Shown here piece by piece: positions 6,069 to 14,754 of a stretch of DNA of 18,731 nucleotides. This DNA comes from Alphaproteobacteria bacterium (GTDB taxonomy: Bacteria > Pseudomonadota > Alphaproteobacteria > MED-G09): positions 1 to 18,731 of the forward strand of contig JABHUT010000196.1 of the NCBI GenBank assembly GCA_018658685.1, written 5' to 3'. How positions within the stretch are numbered: position 1 is the stretch's first letter; every line of letters starts with the position of its first letter. Below the pieces are notes generated by a model. The model saw nothing but the letters and a program-made list of their open reading frames with translations, searched no databases and was not told the origin of the DNA. Position numbers and translations under genes: made by a program.

Positions 6069-8446
6069 AATTTACTTTGTCTTGGTTAAAACAACATCTT
6101 GAAACAAATTCAGATATAGAAACCATTTTAAAAAAACTAACTAATATTGGACTTGAGGTTGAAAGTTCATACAACCCATCTGAAGCTTTAAATGGCTTTA
6201 TTGCAGCAAAAATTATATCAACAAAACCTCATCCAGATGCAGATAGACTTCAGCTTTGTTTAATTGATACAGGAACTGAAGAAATAGAGATTGTTTGTGG
6301 TGCAAAAAATGCAAAAGAAGGCCTTACTACAATTTATGCGCCTGTTGGAAGTACAATACCTGCATCAGGTATGAAATTAAAAAAAGCAAAAATAAGAGGC
6401 ATTGAATCTTCAGGAATGCTGTGTTCTGAAAAAGAACTTAATTTAGGTGATGATTCAGAAGGTATAACAGAACTATCAGATCAGATCAGTCCGGGAACGT
6501 CTATTTCTAAGGCTTTAGATATAAATGATACTTATGTAGAAATTGCAATAACTCCTAATAGGCCAGACTGCCTTGGGATAAGAGGTATAGCACGAGACCT
6601 TGCTGCGGCAGGATTAGGTGAGCTAATTAAAGAGAAGCAAATCAAGATTAGTACCTCAAAAGAAAATTTACCAGTTTTCATAGATACCGAAAATAATTTT
6701 GAAGGATGTACAATATTTGCCGGAAGATTAATAAAAAATATTACCAATAATCAGAGTCCAGACTGGTTAGTAAAGCGCCTTGAATCAATAGGAATAAAAT
6801 CTATTAATTGTCTTGTTGATATTACTAACTTTATTAATTTTGATAGAGGAAGACCTCTTCATGTTTATGATGCAAATAAAATTAATAATAAGATTGGAGC
6901 CAGAGACGCAAAAGTCGGTGAAAAAATTTTAGCGCTTGATGGTAAGGATTATGAGTTAAAACCTGGAATATGCGTAATCGCTGATAATGAAAAAGTTCTG
7001 GGAATTGGCGGTATTATGGGAGGAAATGAGTCTGGATCAACAATTGAAACAAATGACGTTTTTATAGAATCTGCTTATTTTGATCCTATAAAAACTGCTT
7101 TATCTGGACGCGCATTAAATATTATTTCAGACTCTAGGTATAGATTTGAAAGAGGTGTGGATCCTCAATATGTTATTGAAGGTCTAAATCTAGCAACTCA
7201 AATGATATTGGATTTATGCGGTGGAGAAGCAGGAGAAATTTCTCTAGTTGATAATTTGAAGTTCCAGCCAAAAAAAATAAAATTCGACCCTAAACTTGTA
7301 AACAAACTTACAGGTATAGAAATCCCGAATGATAAAATAGTTAAAATACTTGAATCACTTGGCTTTGATATATCAAACTCATGGAATGTGGTTGTCCCTT
7401 CTTGGAGGCCTGATATTTATGGGGAAGCAGATCTTGTTGAAGAAATTGTTAGAATTTTTGGTTTAGACAATATTGAATCGGAACCTTTATTAAATCTAGA
7501 TCAACCCACTAAACCCATCTTAACAAAAAAACAAAAACAAATTAAGATGATTAAAAGATCTATTGCTTCTAAAGGTCTTATGGAAACAATATCTTACTCC
7601 TTTATTAATAATAAAGAATCTATAAATTTTGGAGGTGGTAGTAGTAGCCTAAAAATAGTAAATCCGATCTCAGACGAATTATCTGAAATGCGTCCGACTC
7701 CTTTAGCCTCTTTAGTAAGTATTGCGGATGAAAATTTCAAAAAAGGATATACAGATATTGGTATTTTCGAAGTAGGTCCGGGTTTTCTAGGAGTAGAACA
7801 AGATGAGCAAATTATAATTGCTTCTGGATTAAGAATCGGAACCCACAGAAGTGAGGGTTCAGGAAAAGACTGGCAAGGATTTCAAAAAGTAAGTGTTTTT
7901 GATGCCAAGGAAGATGTAATTTCAGTTCTTGAGCTATTAAATTTAAATCTAGAGAGTCATAAGGTAGAACGCACAGCTCCAGATCACTACCACCCTGGAC
8001 GCTCTGGTCAAATTGTTACAGGTGGAGGGGATATTTTGGCATCTTTTGGTGAATTACATCCAAAAATTATCAAAACTAAAGATTTTAAGATCGCAGTAGC
8101 TTTTGAAATTTATATCGATTCAATAAACAAACAAAAAATTAAATCAAATCTAAAAATAGCTCCAGAAATCTCAAACCTACAACCCTTAAAAAGAGATTTT
8201 TCTTTTGTAGTTTCAAGTGATACTGAAGCACAAACAATCATTAATGCTGCCAAGCAAAGTGACCAAAGCTTTATTAAAGATGTTAAAATTTTTGATCAAT
8301 TCCTTGGTGAAAATGAGAAATCTATAGCCATTGAAGTTATTATTCAGCCAAAAGAAGTTACTTTGACTGATGAGCAAATAGAAAGTATTTCAAAAAAAAT
8401 TATTAAGTCTGTTGAGGATAAAACTAAAGGAAAATTGCGTAGCTAG
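6065..8446 (+). CDS. pheT: Phenylalanyl-tRNA synthetase beta subunit
   Basis: PheT is the tRNA-binding and editing subunit of PheRS. The 793 residues match the family. Domains in order are: an N-terminal segment MKFTLSWLKQHL; an EMAPII-like tRNA-binding fold (about 40-150, with KPHPDADRLQLC and GIESSGMLCSEKEL); the B3/B4 editing domain (about 205-375, with the GGIMGG region and SRYRFERGVD); B5 (about 395-475); the catalytic-like core with ANPISDELSEMRPT-type sequence (NPISDELSEMRPT) and HPGRSGQI; and a C-terminal FDX-ACB anticodon-binding domain (about 700-793, PLKRDFSFVV to DKTKGKLRS). The ATG overlaps the pheS stop as ATGA, so the two subunits are translationally coupled, with AGAGG about ten bases upstream. 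Confidence 0.97.
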   Translation: MKFTLSWLKQHLETNSDIETILKKLTNIGLEVESSYNPSEALNGFIAAKIISTKPHPDADRLQLCLIDTGTEEIEIVCGAKNAKEGLTTIYAPVGSTIPASGMKLKKAKIRGIESSGMLCSEKELNLGDDSEGITELSDQISPGTSISKALDINDTYVEIAITPNRPDCLGIRGIARDLAAAGLGELIKEKQIKISTSKENLPVFIDTENNFEGCTIFAGRLIKNITNNQSPDWLVKRLESIGIKSINCLVDITNFINFDRGRPLHVYDANKINNKIGARDAKVGEKILALDGKDYELKPGICVIADNEKVLGIGGIMGGNESGSTIETNDVFIESAYFDPIKTALSGRALNIISDSRYRFERGVDPQYVIEGLNLATQMILDLCGGEAGEISLVDNLKFQPKKIKFDPKLVNKLTGIEIPNDKIVKILESLGFDISNSWNVVVPSWRPDIYGEADLVEEIVRIFGLDNIESEPLLNLDQPTKPILTKKQKQIKMIKRSIASKGLMETISYSFINNKESINFGGGSSSLKIVNPISDELSEMRPTPLASLVSIADENFKKGYTDIGIFEVGPGFLGVEQDEQIIIASGLRIGTHRSEGSGKDWQGFQKVSVFDAKEDVISVLELLNLNLESHKVERTAPDHYHPGRSGQIVTGGGDILASFGELHPKIIKTKDFKIAVAFEIYIDSINKQKIKSNLKIAPEISNLQPLKRDFSFVVSSDTEAQTIINAAKQSDQSFIKDVKIFDQFLGENEKSIAIEVIIQPKEVTLTDEQIESISKKIIKSVEDKTKGKLRS

Positions 8447-8460
8447 TTTTAATTTTTTTT

Positions 8461-8466
8461 TATGAT
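8461..8466 (+). promoter_or_regulatory. Possible -10 element before lepA
   Basis: TATGAT (one mismatch to TATAAT) lies 12 bases before the lepA ATG. The best upstream match, TTGCGT at 8435-8440, is 20 bases away, which is too far for a standard promoter. If used, the transcript would have a leader of only about five bases. Low confidence. Confidence 0.25.
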
Positions 8467-8478
8467 ATACCTTCTTCA

Positions 8479-10281
8479 ATGACAGATATTAAAAATATTC
8501 GTAATTTCTCAATAATCGCTCATATTGATCATGGAAAATCAACACTGGCTGACAGACTCATACAAAGTTGCGATGGTCTGACAGAAAGAGAAATGAAAGA
8601 GCAAGTTCTTGATACTATGGATATTGAGCGTGAAAGGGGTATCACAATCAAAGCTCAAACTGTTAGACTTGAGTACAAATCAAAAAATAATGAAATTTAC
8701 CAATTAAACCTTATTGATACTCCTGGTCACGTTGATTTTGCTTATGAGGTAAGTCGCTCGCTATCTGCTTGCGAAGGATCAATTTTAGTTGTTGATTCAA
8801 CACAAGGTGTAGAAGCTCAAACTCTTGCAAACGTTTATCAGGCTATAGAGTTAGATCATGAAATCATTCCCATAATAAACAAGATAGATCTTCCAGCTGC
8901 AGAACCAGAAAAAGTTTGCCGGCAAATAGAGGATGTAATTGGAATTGATGCTTCGGATGCTATCTTTGTATCCGCAAAGACAGGTGAAGGTATAGATGAT
9001 ATTTTCGAAGCCTTAATAAGTAGATTAAAGCCACCGATTGGTTCCGATGATGAACCTACAAAAGCACTCTTAGTTGATAGTTGGTATGACTCATACCTTG
9101 GTGTAGTTGTTTTAGTTAGGGTTATTAATGGAAACTTGACCAAGGGTCAGAAAATTAAAATGCTAGGAACAAATAGCACTTATGAGATTGATGATATTGG
9201 AATTTTTACCCCTAAAAAAGTATCAGTTGATAAATTAGGACCTGGGGAATTAGGCTATATAATAGCTGGGATAAAGACGGTTTCAGATACACAAATTGGG
9301 GATACAATTACTGATGATAAAAAACCATGTAAAGATACCCTAAAAGGCTTCAGACCTTCACAACCATCTGTTTTTTGTGGTTTATTTCCTGTTGATAGTG
9401 GAGAATTTGAAGACCTTAGAGAATCTATAGAAAAATTAAGCTTAAATGATTCAAGCTTTCAGCATGAAACAGAAAATTCAGCAGCTCTTGGTTTTGGTTT
9501 TAGATGCGGCTTTCTTGGACTCCTCCATTTAGAGATTGTTCGAGAAAGAATTGAAAGAGAATTTGATATAGACTTAATAACAACTGCTCCAAGTGTAATT
9601 TATAAAATATATTTAAATGATGGAGTTTGTATAGACCTTCATAATCCTGCTGATATGCCAGACCCTAGTTTGATTAATTATATTGAAGAGCCATGGATTA
9701 AGGCAACAATATTAGTTCCAGATGAATACTTAGGTGCTGTGCTAAAGTTATGTGAAGATAGGCGAGGAAATCAAGTTGAACTTACATATGCTGGAAATAG
9801 AGCAATGGTTATTTATGATCTTCCGCTAAACGAAGTTGTTTTTGATTTTTATGACCGTCTCAAATCAATCTCAAGTGGCTATGCTAGTTTTGACTGGCAA
9901 ATGGACTCTTACAAAGCTGAAAAGTTAGTAAAAATGACAATTCTAGTAAATTCAGAGATTGTCGACGCACTATCTATTATTGTTCATGCCGAAAGAGCTG
10001 ATATGCGTGGTAGAGCTATGTGTAAAAAATTAAAAGAATTAATTCCAAGACACCAATTTAAAGTTCCTGTTCAAGCTGCTATAGGAGCAAGAGTTGTTGC
10101 TAGAGAAACAATACCTCCTTTTAGAAAAGATGTAACGGAGAAATTGTATGGTGGCGACGTTACTCGTAAAAAGAAACTTTTAGAAAAACAAAAGAAAGGT
10201 AAAAAAAGAATGCGAGAATTTGGAAGAGTAAATATTCCTCAAGAAGCATTCATTTCTGCACTTAAGTTTGATGAAAATTAA
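8479..10281 (+). CDS. lepA: Elongation factor 4 (LepA), ribosomal GTPase
   Basis: LepA is a membrane- and ribosome-associated translational GTPase proposed to back-translocate or remodel stalled or initiating ribosomes. The 600 residues match the family. G motifs are visible: G1 AHIDHGKST (14-22), switch I ERERGITIKAQTV (50-62), G3 DTPGHVDF (80-87) with His84 equivalent to the catalytic His, G4 NKID (134-137) and G5 SAKTGEG. These are followed by the EF-G-like domains II, III (GFRCGFLGLLHLEI) and V, and the LepA-specific C-terminal domain with YGGDVTRKKKLLEKQKKGKKRM. It begins 32 bases after pheT without any recognisable Shine-Dalgarno site (the preceding bases are CTTCTTCA). A tRNA-Ser gene follows in the same direction. 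Confidence 0.97.
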   Translation: MTDIKNIRNFSIIAHIDHGKSTLADRLIQSCDGLTEREMKEQVLDTMDIERERGITIKAQTVRLEYKSKNNEIYQLNLIDTPGHVDFAYEVSRSLSACEGSILVVDSTQGVEAQTLANVYQAIELDHEIIPIINKIDLPAAEPEKVCRQIEDVIGIDASDAIFVSAKTGEGIDDIFEALISRLKPPIGSDDEPTKALLVDSWYDSYLGVVVLVRVINGNLTKGQKIKMLGTNSTYEIDDIGIFTPKKVSVDKLGPGELGYIIAGIKTVSDTQIGDTITDDKKPCKDTLKGFRPSQPSVFCGLFPVDSGEFEDLRESIEKLSLNDSSFQHETENSAALGFGFRCGFLGLLHLEIVRERIEREFDIDLITTAPSVIYKIYLNDGVCIDLHNPADMPDPSLINYIEEPWIKATILVPDEYLGAVLKLCEDRRGNQVELTYAGNRAMVIYDLPLNEVVFDFYDRLKSISSGYASFDWQMDSYKAEKLVKMTILVNSEIVDALSIIVHAERADMRGRAMCKKLKELIPRHQFKVPVQAAIGARVVARETIPPFRKDVTEKLYGGDVTRKKKLLEKQKKGKKRMREFGRVNIPQEAFISALKFDEN

Positions 10282-10300
10282 TTGTAGTATATTAAATTAA

Positions 10301-10390
10301 GGAGAGGTGGCCGAGTGGTCGAAGGCGCACGCTTGGAAAGCGTGTAGGCGGGTAACCGTCTCGGGGGTTCGAATCCCTTCCTCTCCGCCA
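10301..10390 (+). tRNA. tRNA-Ser (anticodon GGA)
   Basis: This is a 90-base class II tRNA with an encoded CCA tail. The acceptor stem GGAGAGG (10301-10307) pairs with CCTCTCC (10380-10386), followed by discriminator G. The anticodon stem CACGC/GCGTG encloses loop TTGGAAA, giving anticodon GGA at 10335-10337, which reads UCC and UCU. A long variable arm (about 10345-10362) is the serine hallmark, and the T arm contains GGTTCGAATCC. It lies 19 bases after lepA; a weak TAGTAT at 10285-10290 could be its own -10. It converges with the M14 peptidase gene, 17 bases away. Confidence 0.97.
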
Positions 10391-10407
10391 TTATACTAAA
10401 ATTTAAA

Positions 10408-11568
10408 TTATTTAACCTTAAGAAGTAATTCCATTAAGTTTATTGCTAATATAGATGACGATTGTTGAATTACATCCCTATCTTCATTATCAGAAACTTC
10501 ATAAGTTACAGAAGGGATATTGTATTTATTATAAATATAGTTCTTAGAGACACCATTATCCTTATTAAGAGAATTAATTATTTCATACTTATAGTTGGCA
10601 TCTGACAAACTTTTTCTAGAGTCGAGCAACCAATCTTCTAAAAAATTTTTCATAGGCGATTCTTCAGCTATATCAGATATATAAAAAAGGTTTTTGAATG
10701 TCGAATGAAAATCAATGAAAAGAGCCAATTTCTTATTTTTAAGTTCAATTAACTTTTTGTTTACCGCATCAGTTTCAGGTTGAATAAAGATGCCCCAATC
10801 ACGATTTAAATCTTTTTTATTCTCATTATATCTCCAATATCCATTCATAACTCCATCAGGGTTCATTAGAGGAACAAATAAAATATTATAATTTTTAAGA
10901 AAACTATCAGATAGAGAATTTTTATTAAGTAACTGATTAATAAAACCTCTCATTGCAAAAGCACCGGTTACCTCTGGTGGATGCTGTCTACCCAAAATAA
11001 GTATATAGGGATTATTTATGTTTTTTTCGATAAAAAACATAGGAATTGGATTTTTTAAAACCGAAAACCCAATAATCTCTCTTCTTACCCTTCCAGAATT
11101 CTCAAGTTCATTATACCATTTATTATACCAAAAATTAGTTATCAGTTCTTGTGAAGCTACATAATTTTTTTGACTGGAAGGTGAAAAATCAATAGCAATA
11201 ATTTTTCCGTTTTCTTTTTTTGAGATATTAGCCTCATCAATTTTACTCCAACTTTTTTTATCTATACTTATCTTTGGATGGTAGCGATGATGGTAATTTT
11301 TATAATCTAATGCTAGTTTTATTCTTTTAGAATGCTCTGATTTCCTGAACGCAAACCAAGGACTCGGATTAATTGAATCATCTAGCTCAGGATTAATAAA
11401 AATTTTTATATAATCAGATTTAATAACTTCACAAGATAGGTTGCCTGAACCAGAAAAATTAAAGTCGATTTTTACAGTATCCGTAGAGCATTCTTTATTT
11501 GTAGTTATATTTGATGCGAATAAAGGACTTATAAAAAAAAATATTATAAAAAAGGGAATTTTTTTCAT
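10408..11568 (-). CDS. Secreted M14-family zinc carboxypeptidase-like protein (CCP-like)
   Basis: This 386-residue metallopeptidase is of the M14 fold, closest in layout to cytosolic-carboxypeptidase-like (CCP) members. A signal peptide is clear: KK followed by a Phe/Ile-rich core and SPLFA, with probable cleavage near residue 18, so it should be periplasmic or exported. An N-terminal beta-sandwich contains the CCP-type motif NPSPWFAFR (67-75). The catalytic domain has zinc ligands His196 and Glu199 in RQHPPEVTGA and His288 in DFHST, a substrate-carboxylate pair Asn255-Arg256 in DLNRDW, NPDG (236-239), and the catalytic Glu357 in TYEVSDNEDRD. All key residues are present. It starts 3 bases after the TonB-dependent receptor stop with no ribosome site, implying reinitiation from the receptor message. 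The likely job is trimming a C-terminal residue from, or deglutamylating, an imported peptide-like ligand; this is inference. Confidence 0.88.
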   Translation of the reverse strand: MKKIPFFIIFFFISPLFASNITTNKECSTDTVKIDFNFSGSGNLSCEVIKSDYIKIFINPELDDSINPSPWFAFRKSEHSKRIKLALDYKNYHHRYHPKISIDKKSWSKIDEANISKKENGKIIAIDFSPSSQKNYVASQELITNFWYNKWYNELENSGRVRREIIGFSVLKNPIPMFFIEKNINNPYILILGRQHPPEVTGAFAMRGFINQLLNKNSLSDSFLKNYNILFVPLMNPDGVMNGYWRYNENKKDLNRDWGIFIQPETDAVNKKLIELKNKKLALFIDFHSTFKNLFYISDIAEESPMKNFLEDWLLDSRKSLSDANYKYEIINSLNKDNGVSKNYIYNKYNIPSVTYEVSDNEDRDVIQQSSSILAINLMELLLKVK

Positions 11569-11571
11569 TAA

Positions 11572-14500
11572 TTAAAATTTATAACTCAGATCAATATAAT
11601 AATACCTACCTAAGTTATCATGCTTATCAAAGTAATAACCAAATATATCAGACGCTAAAGGAGCTCTCTCATCAGTCATATTATTAATACCAAATCGGAC
11701 TCTTGAATTTGATGAATTAAAATTAAAATGATAATCAACGTGACCGTTAATCGTATTATATGCTTTTACCTTCCAAAGCCTACCATCAGATAGCCTATTC
11801 CTCGTCTCATAAAATTCACCAATATGCTTACCAAAGAAACCTAAGCCCCAGGGACCTTTATTCCAAATAAATTTAATACTAGCTTGGATTTCAGGTGAAC
11901 CATCCTTTTCCAAAAGATCTGAAAAGCCGCTAATGGATAATTCTTTTGGAATAACACCACTTTCCTGAGCTTCAATAAGTTTTATGAAATCATTTCCAGC
12001 TGTTTGTTTAAATTTTTCTAATTTTGCAATATTTAAAGAAAAGTTAAAATTCCCCAATGAATTAGTTAAAGAATAGTATAGAGCAATATCAAATCCACTC
12101 ATAATTCTTGTATCTAGATTCTGATATCTCTCTTCTACTCTTGAAACTCTACCTGCAGGACAAATACCGGCATTTAAATAACTTTCGATTTCACCTTCAT
12201 CAGGGTTTTCCCTAAATACAAAGGGACTTGATTTGACTGATGAACAATTGTTAAGGTTATTAGATTCCATTCTCAAAATAAGGTCTGTTAACATAATATT
12301 ATCTTCGCCAAAGAGTCCTATAGTATCTTTTTTTTCAATTTCCCACCAATCAACTGTAAAGATAAGGTTTTTAATATTTTTAGGTTCATATACAACACCT
12401 ATTGAAATATTTGTGGATTCCTCAGGTCTTAATTCATTGCTACCTCTAGCAACCCGCTGAAGGGAATAATCACAATAATCGACCTGTCCATTATTATTTA
12501 TTTGTTGGAGACATAATAAGGCGTCAACACCATAAATCTGACGAGAAACAATGGACTCATTAATTTGCACTAGATTTGGAGCTCGAAAACCTTTTGACCA
12601 TGATCCCCTGAACATTAGATCATCAATAAGCTGCCATCCAATAGCTATCTTGGGTACTGCCTTACTTCCTATATCAGAAAAATCTTCATATCGGCCTGCT
12701 AACTGTATATCTATACTTTTTATAAAAGGAATACTCATATCCTCAGAAACTAATGGAATACCTAATTCAAAAAATGTTGAAATTACATCTCTTTTTCCTG
12801 AATTATCAGGAGTAGGACTAGAGTTCATTACGTCACTTACAAAGGGATAGGTATCGCCATCCTTATCAGTATACAAAATTGTACCATCCAACCTTGGGTC
12901 ACGATCATCTTTAAAGGAATCCTCTCTGTATTCAGCTCCTGCAACTAATGATATAAAGCCAGAATTTATTTTTAAAAAATTAAGATTAGTAACTTTAAAA
13001 TCAAAACTTTTTAGTTTTCTCTCGCCTTTTCTAAAAACATCGATAATTGCATTTTTAATTGCACCATCAATACTAGGGTTTTGGTCTTGTCCGTATAAGA
13101 GGTAATCATCATAATTGCCTCCTCCGTTAAACGGGTTATAGGCCTCAGGAGTAGATAAAGCTAACGCCTGCTCCACAAGAGTATTAGATAATCGATTGCT
13201 TGTTATATCATCGGAAGTAGCTTTGGAAATAAATACTGCTGTCTCCCAATCCCAATTATTCCAAGAACCTCTTATACCTTGTAAAAATCTATAAGTATCC
13301 TTTTCAACATTAACTCTTCTTGGACCAATATCAACAAATCGATAATTATCCATTATAACAGCAAGGCCTTCATCAGGAACATCAATTAAAATATCAGAAT
13401 CAAGTCTATTGGGATTTAAGTTTCCATTTGGAAGAATTGAAGCCCCAAAAGGATTCCAATAATTAGAAGCAGGGATAATTAATTTTGATGAAGAGAATGC
13501 CGCTGACGGGCTATTGTTTTGATTTGTCTCCGAACTATAATATGAAAATTCTAAAAAAGCCTGGTTACCATTTTTAAAGTCATGAATTAGATTGACCTGT
13601 AAATTATCTCTAGTTAAATCAGAAACCACCCACCTCTCGGCATTTAAATTGTATCGTTTTGTTGATGTATCTGATGCTATACATGCAGAGTCATTTAGAC
13701 TTTCCAAACACTTTAAGTCACTGCTTGGGAAAACTTCAAATTCACCGGATGAGTCAGTCAATCCGTAAATATTATAAAATTTATACCCTTTAACATTTTC
13801 TAAAATATCAAATTGACCATATGGAGAATTAATCGAATTCCGCCTAAAGCGTGTTGTATCCCAATCAGTCCCTGAAATTTGAGGTAAATCTCTCCAATCA
13901 GAGATACCCATTCGTTCATCCTCTTTTGCTTTAATTGGATCACGCTCATAATGGTTATATAATAAAGTTAATCTTGTATTACTGGAATTAAAGTCTGTTC
14001 CGTATTCAAAATTTATTTGAGAATCTGATCTATTAAAATTATCAAATTCTGTCATCTTGATTCTTAAGCCTAAACCATCAATCTTATTTTTTGTAATAAC
14101 GTTTATAACACCTGCTACTGCATCAGCACCATAAATAGCAGATGATCCGTCTCTTAATACTTCTATTCTTTCAATCCCATTTACAGGCAAGATATTAGTA
14201 TTTACTGAATTAACAGGTACAAAACTTCCGCCTACAGATTCAGATTGAAAGCTAGGTGAGTTTATTAACCTCCTGCCATTAAGTAAAACTAAGGTATTCC
14301 CAGTTCCTAAATTCCTTAAGTTAAAAGCACCCATATCACCTCGAGCACTATTAACTCCGGCTATAGCGTTACCCGCATCATTAAATTTATTAGTACCTTG
14401 TTCAACTAAACTACCAATTAAATCATCACCAGAATCTATTCCCAATAATTCAATATCGTTTGAGTCAATAATCGTAATAGGTAGAATTTTGGTTAGCTTT

Positions 14501-14652
14501 GAGTTATTAATTCGACTCCCAACAACAACTATATCTTCAATCTCATTAGGGTTTGATTGCGAATAAGTAATATTTGGAACAATAATTAAAGCGATTATAC
14601 AAAATGATTTATATAAACTAGTAATTCTATTTAGGAATAAGCTTCTTATCAT
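11572..14652 (-). CDS. TonB-dependent outer-membrane receptor
   Basis: This 1026-residue outer-membrane active transporter is energised by TonB-ExbBD. It has an N-terminal signal peptide (hydrophobic CIIALIIVP, probable cleavage near TYS-Q, residue 31) and a TonB-box-like EDIVVVG (39-45). The plug domain (about 45-190) contains LRNLGTGNTLVLLNGRR (112-128) and IERIEVLRDGSSAIYGADAVAGVINVIT. A very long beta-barrel follows. The C-terminus IDLSYKF ends in Phe, the outer-membrane insertion signal. Three closely spaced cysteine pairs (for example CLESLNDSAC and CLQQINNNGQVDYC) probably form disulfides in outside loops. The large size and motif style match the Caulobacter/sphingomonad-type receptors for peptides, sugars or siderophores; the substrate cannot be read from sequence. 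The downstream M14 peptidase suggests a peptide-like ligand. No inner-membrane transporter, FecI/FecR or TonB gene is in the window. Confidence 0.94.
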   Translation of the reverse strand: MIRSLFLNRITSLYKSFCIIALIIVPNITYSQSNPNEIEDIVVVGSRINNSKLTKILPITIIDSNDIELLGIDSGDDLIGSLVEQGTNKFNDAGNAIAGVNSARGDMGAFNLRNLGTGNTLVLLNGRRLINSPSFQSESVGGSFVPVNSVNTNILPVNGIERIEVLRDGSSAIYGADAVAGVINVITKNKIDGLGLRIKMTEFDNFNRSDSQINFEYGTDFNSSNTRLTLLYNHYERDPIKAKEDERMGISDWRDLPQISGTDWDTTRFRRNSINSPYGQFDILENVKGYKFYNIYGLTDSSGEFEVFPSSDLKCLESLNDSACIASDTSTKRYNLNAERWVVSDLTRDNLQVNLIHDFKNGNQAFLEFSYYSSETNQNNSPSAAFSSSKLIIPASNYWNPFGASILPNGNLNPNRLDSDILIDVPDEGLAVIMDNYRFVDIGPRRVNVEKDTYRFLQGIRGSWNNWDWETAVFISKATSDDITSNRLSNTLVEQALALSTPEAYNPFNGGGNYDDYLLYGQDQNPSIDGAIKNAIIDVFRKGERKLKSFDFKVTNLNFLKINSGFISLVAGAEYREDSFKDDRDPRLDGTILYTDKDGDTYPFVSDVMNSSPTPDNSGKRDVISTFFELGIPLVSEDMSIPFIKSIDIQLAGRYEDFSDIGSKAVPKIAIGWQLIDDLMFRGSWSKGFRAPNLVQINESIVSRQIYGVDALLCLQQINNNGQVDYCDYSLQRVARGSNELRPEESTNISIGVVYEPKNIKNLIFTVDWWEIEKKDTIGLFGEDNIMLTDLILRMESNNLNNCSSVKSSPFVFRENPDEGEIESYLNAGICPAGRVSRVEERYQNLDTRIMSGFDIALYYSLTNSLGNFNFSLNIAKLEKFKQTAGNDFIKLIEAQESGVIPKELSISGFSDLLEKDGSPEIQASIKFIWNKGPWGLGFFGKHIGEFYETRNRLSDGRLWKVKAYNTINGHVDYHFNFNSSNSRVRFGINNMTDERAPLASDIFGYYFDKHDNLGRYYYIDLSYKF

Positions 14653-14754
14653 TTTTTTCTTGTATGTTTTAATTATGCTAATTAATTGATTAATGAATTA
14701 TAATAAAATTATCAAATACATATACCCTTTCATATGTGACATAAAGGTCTAAAC
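14653..14754. promoter_or_regulatory. Divergent promoter region, receptor / cysteine synthase
   Basis: This 102-base, very A+T-rich spacer separates divergent starts. Two overlapping TATAAT sequences occur, one on each strand (plus 14699-14704; minus 14702-14697), and a CATAAT on the minus strand at 14677-14672 lies 20 bases before the receptor ATG. No convincing -35 accompanies any of them. An ATTAAT-TG-ATTAAT repeat (14681-14694) could be an operator, but it matches no box I recognise. AAAGG at 14742-14746, eight bases before the ATG, is the cysteine synthase ribosome site. Confidence 0.4.

Noticed and set aside
8856..9143. Minus-strand 95-codon ORF inside lepA
   Set aside because: It is a shadow of the conserved LepA frame, with no independent evidence.
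10301..10390. tRNA-Ser as an integration site
   Set aside because: No integrase, no direct repeat of the tRNA 3' end and no foreign-looking genes are found on either side.
12233..12850. Plus-strand ORFs of 75 and 99 codons inside the receptor gene
   Set aside because: They lie opposite well-conserved receptor sequence, have no ribosome site or recognisable product, and are frame shadows.
14681..14704. ATTAAT/TATAAT-rich segment as a Fur or Irr box for the receptor
   Set aside because: It does not match the Fur 19-base palindrome or the Irr ICE motif well; the resemblance is expected in such A+T-rich DNA.
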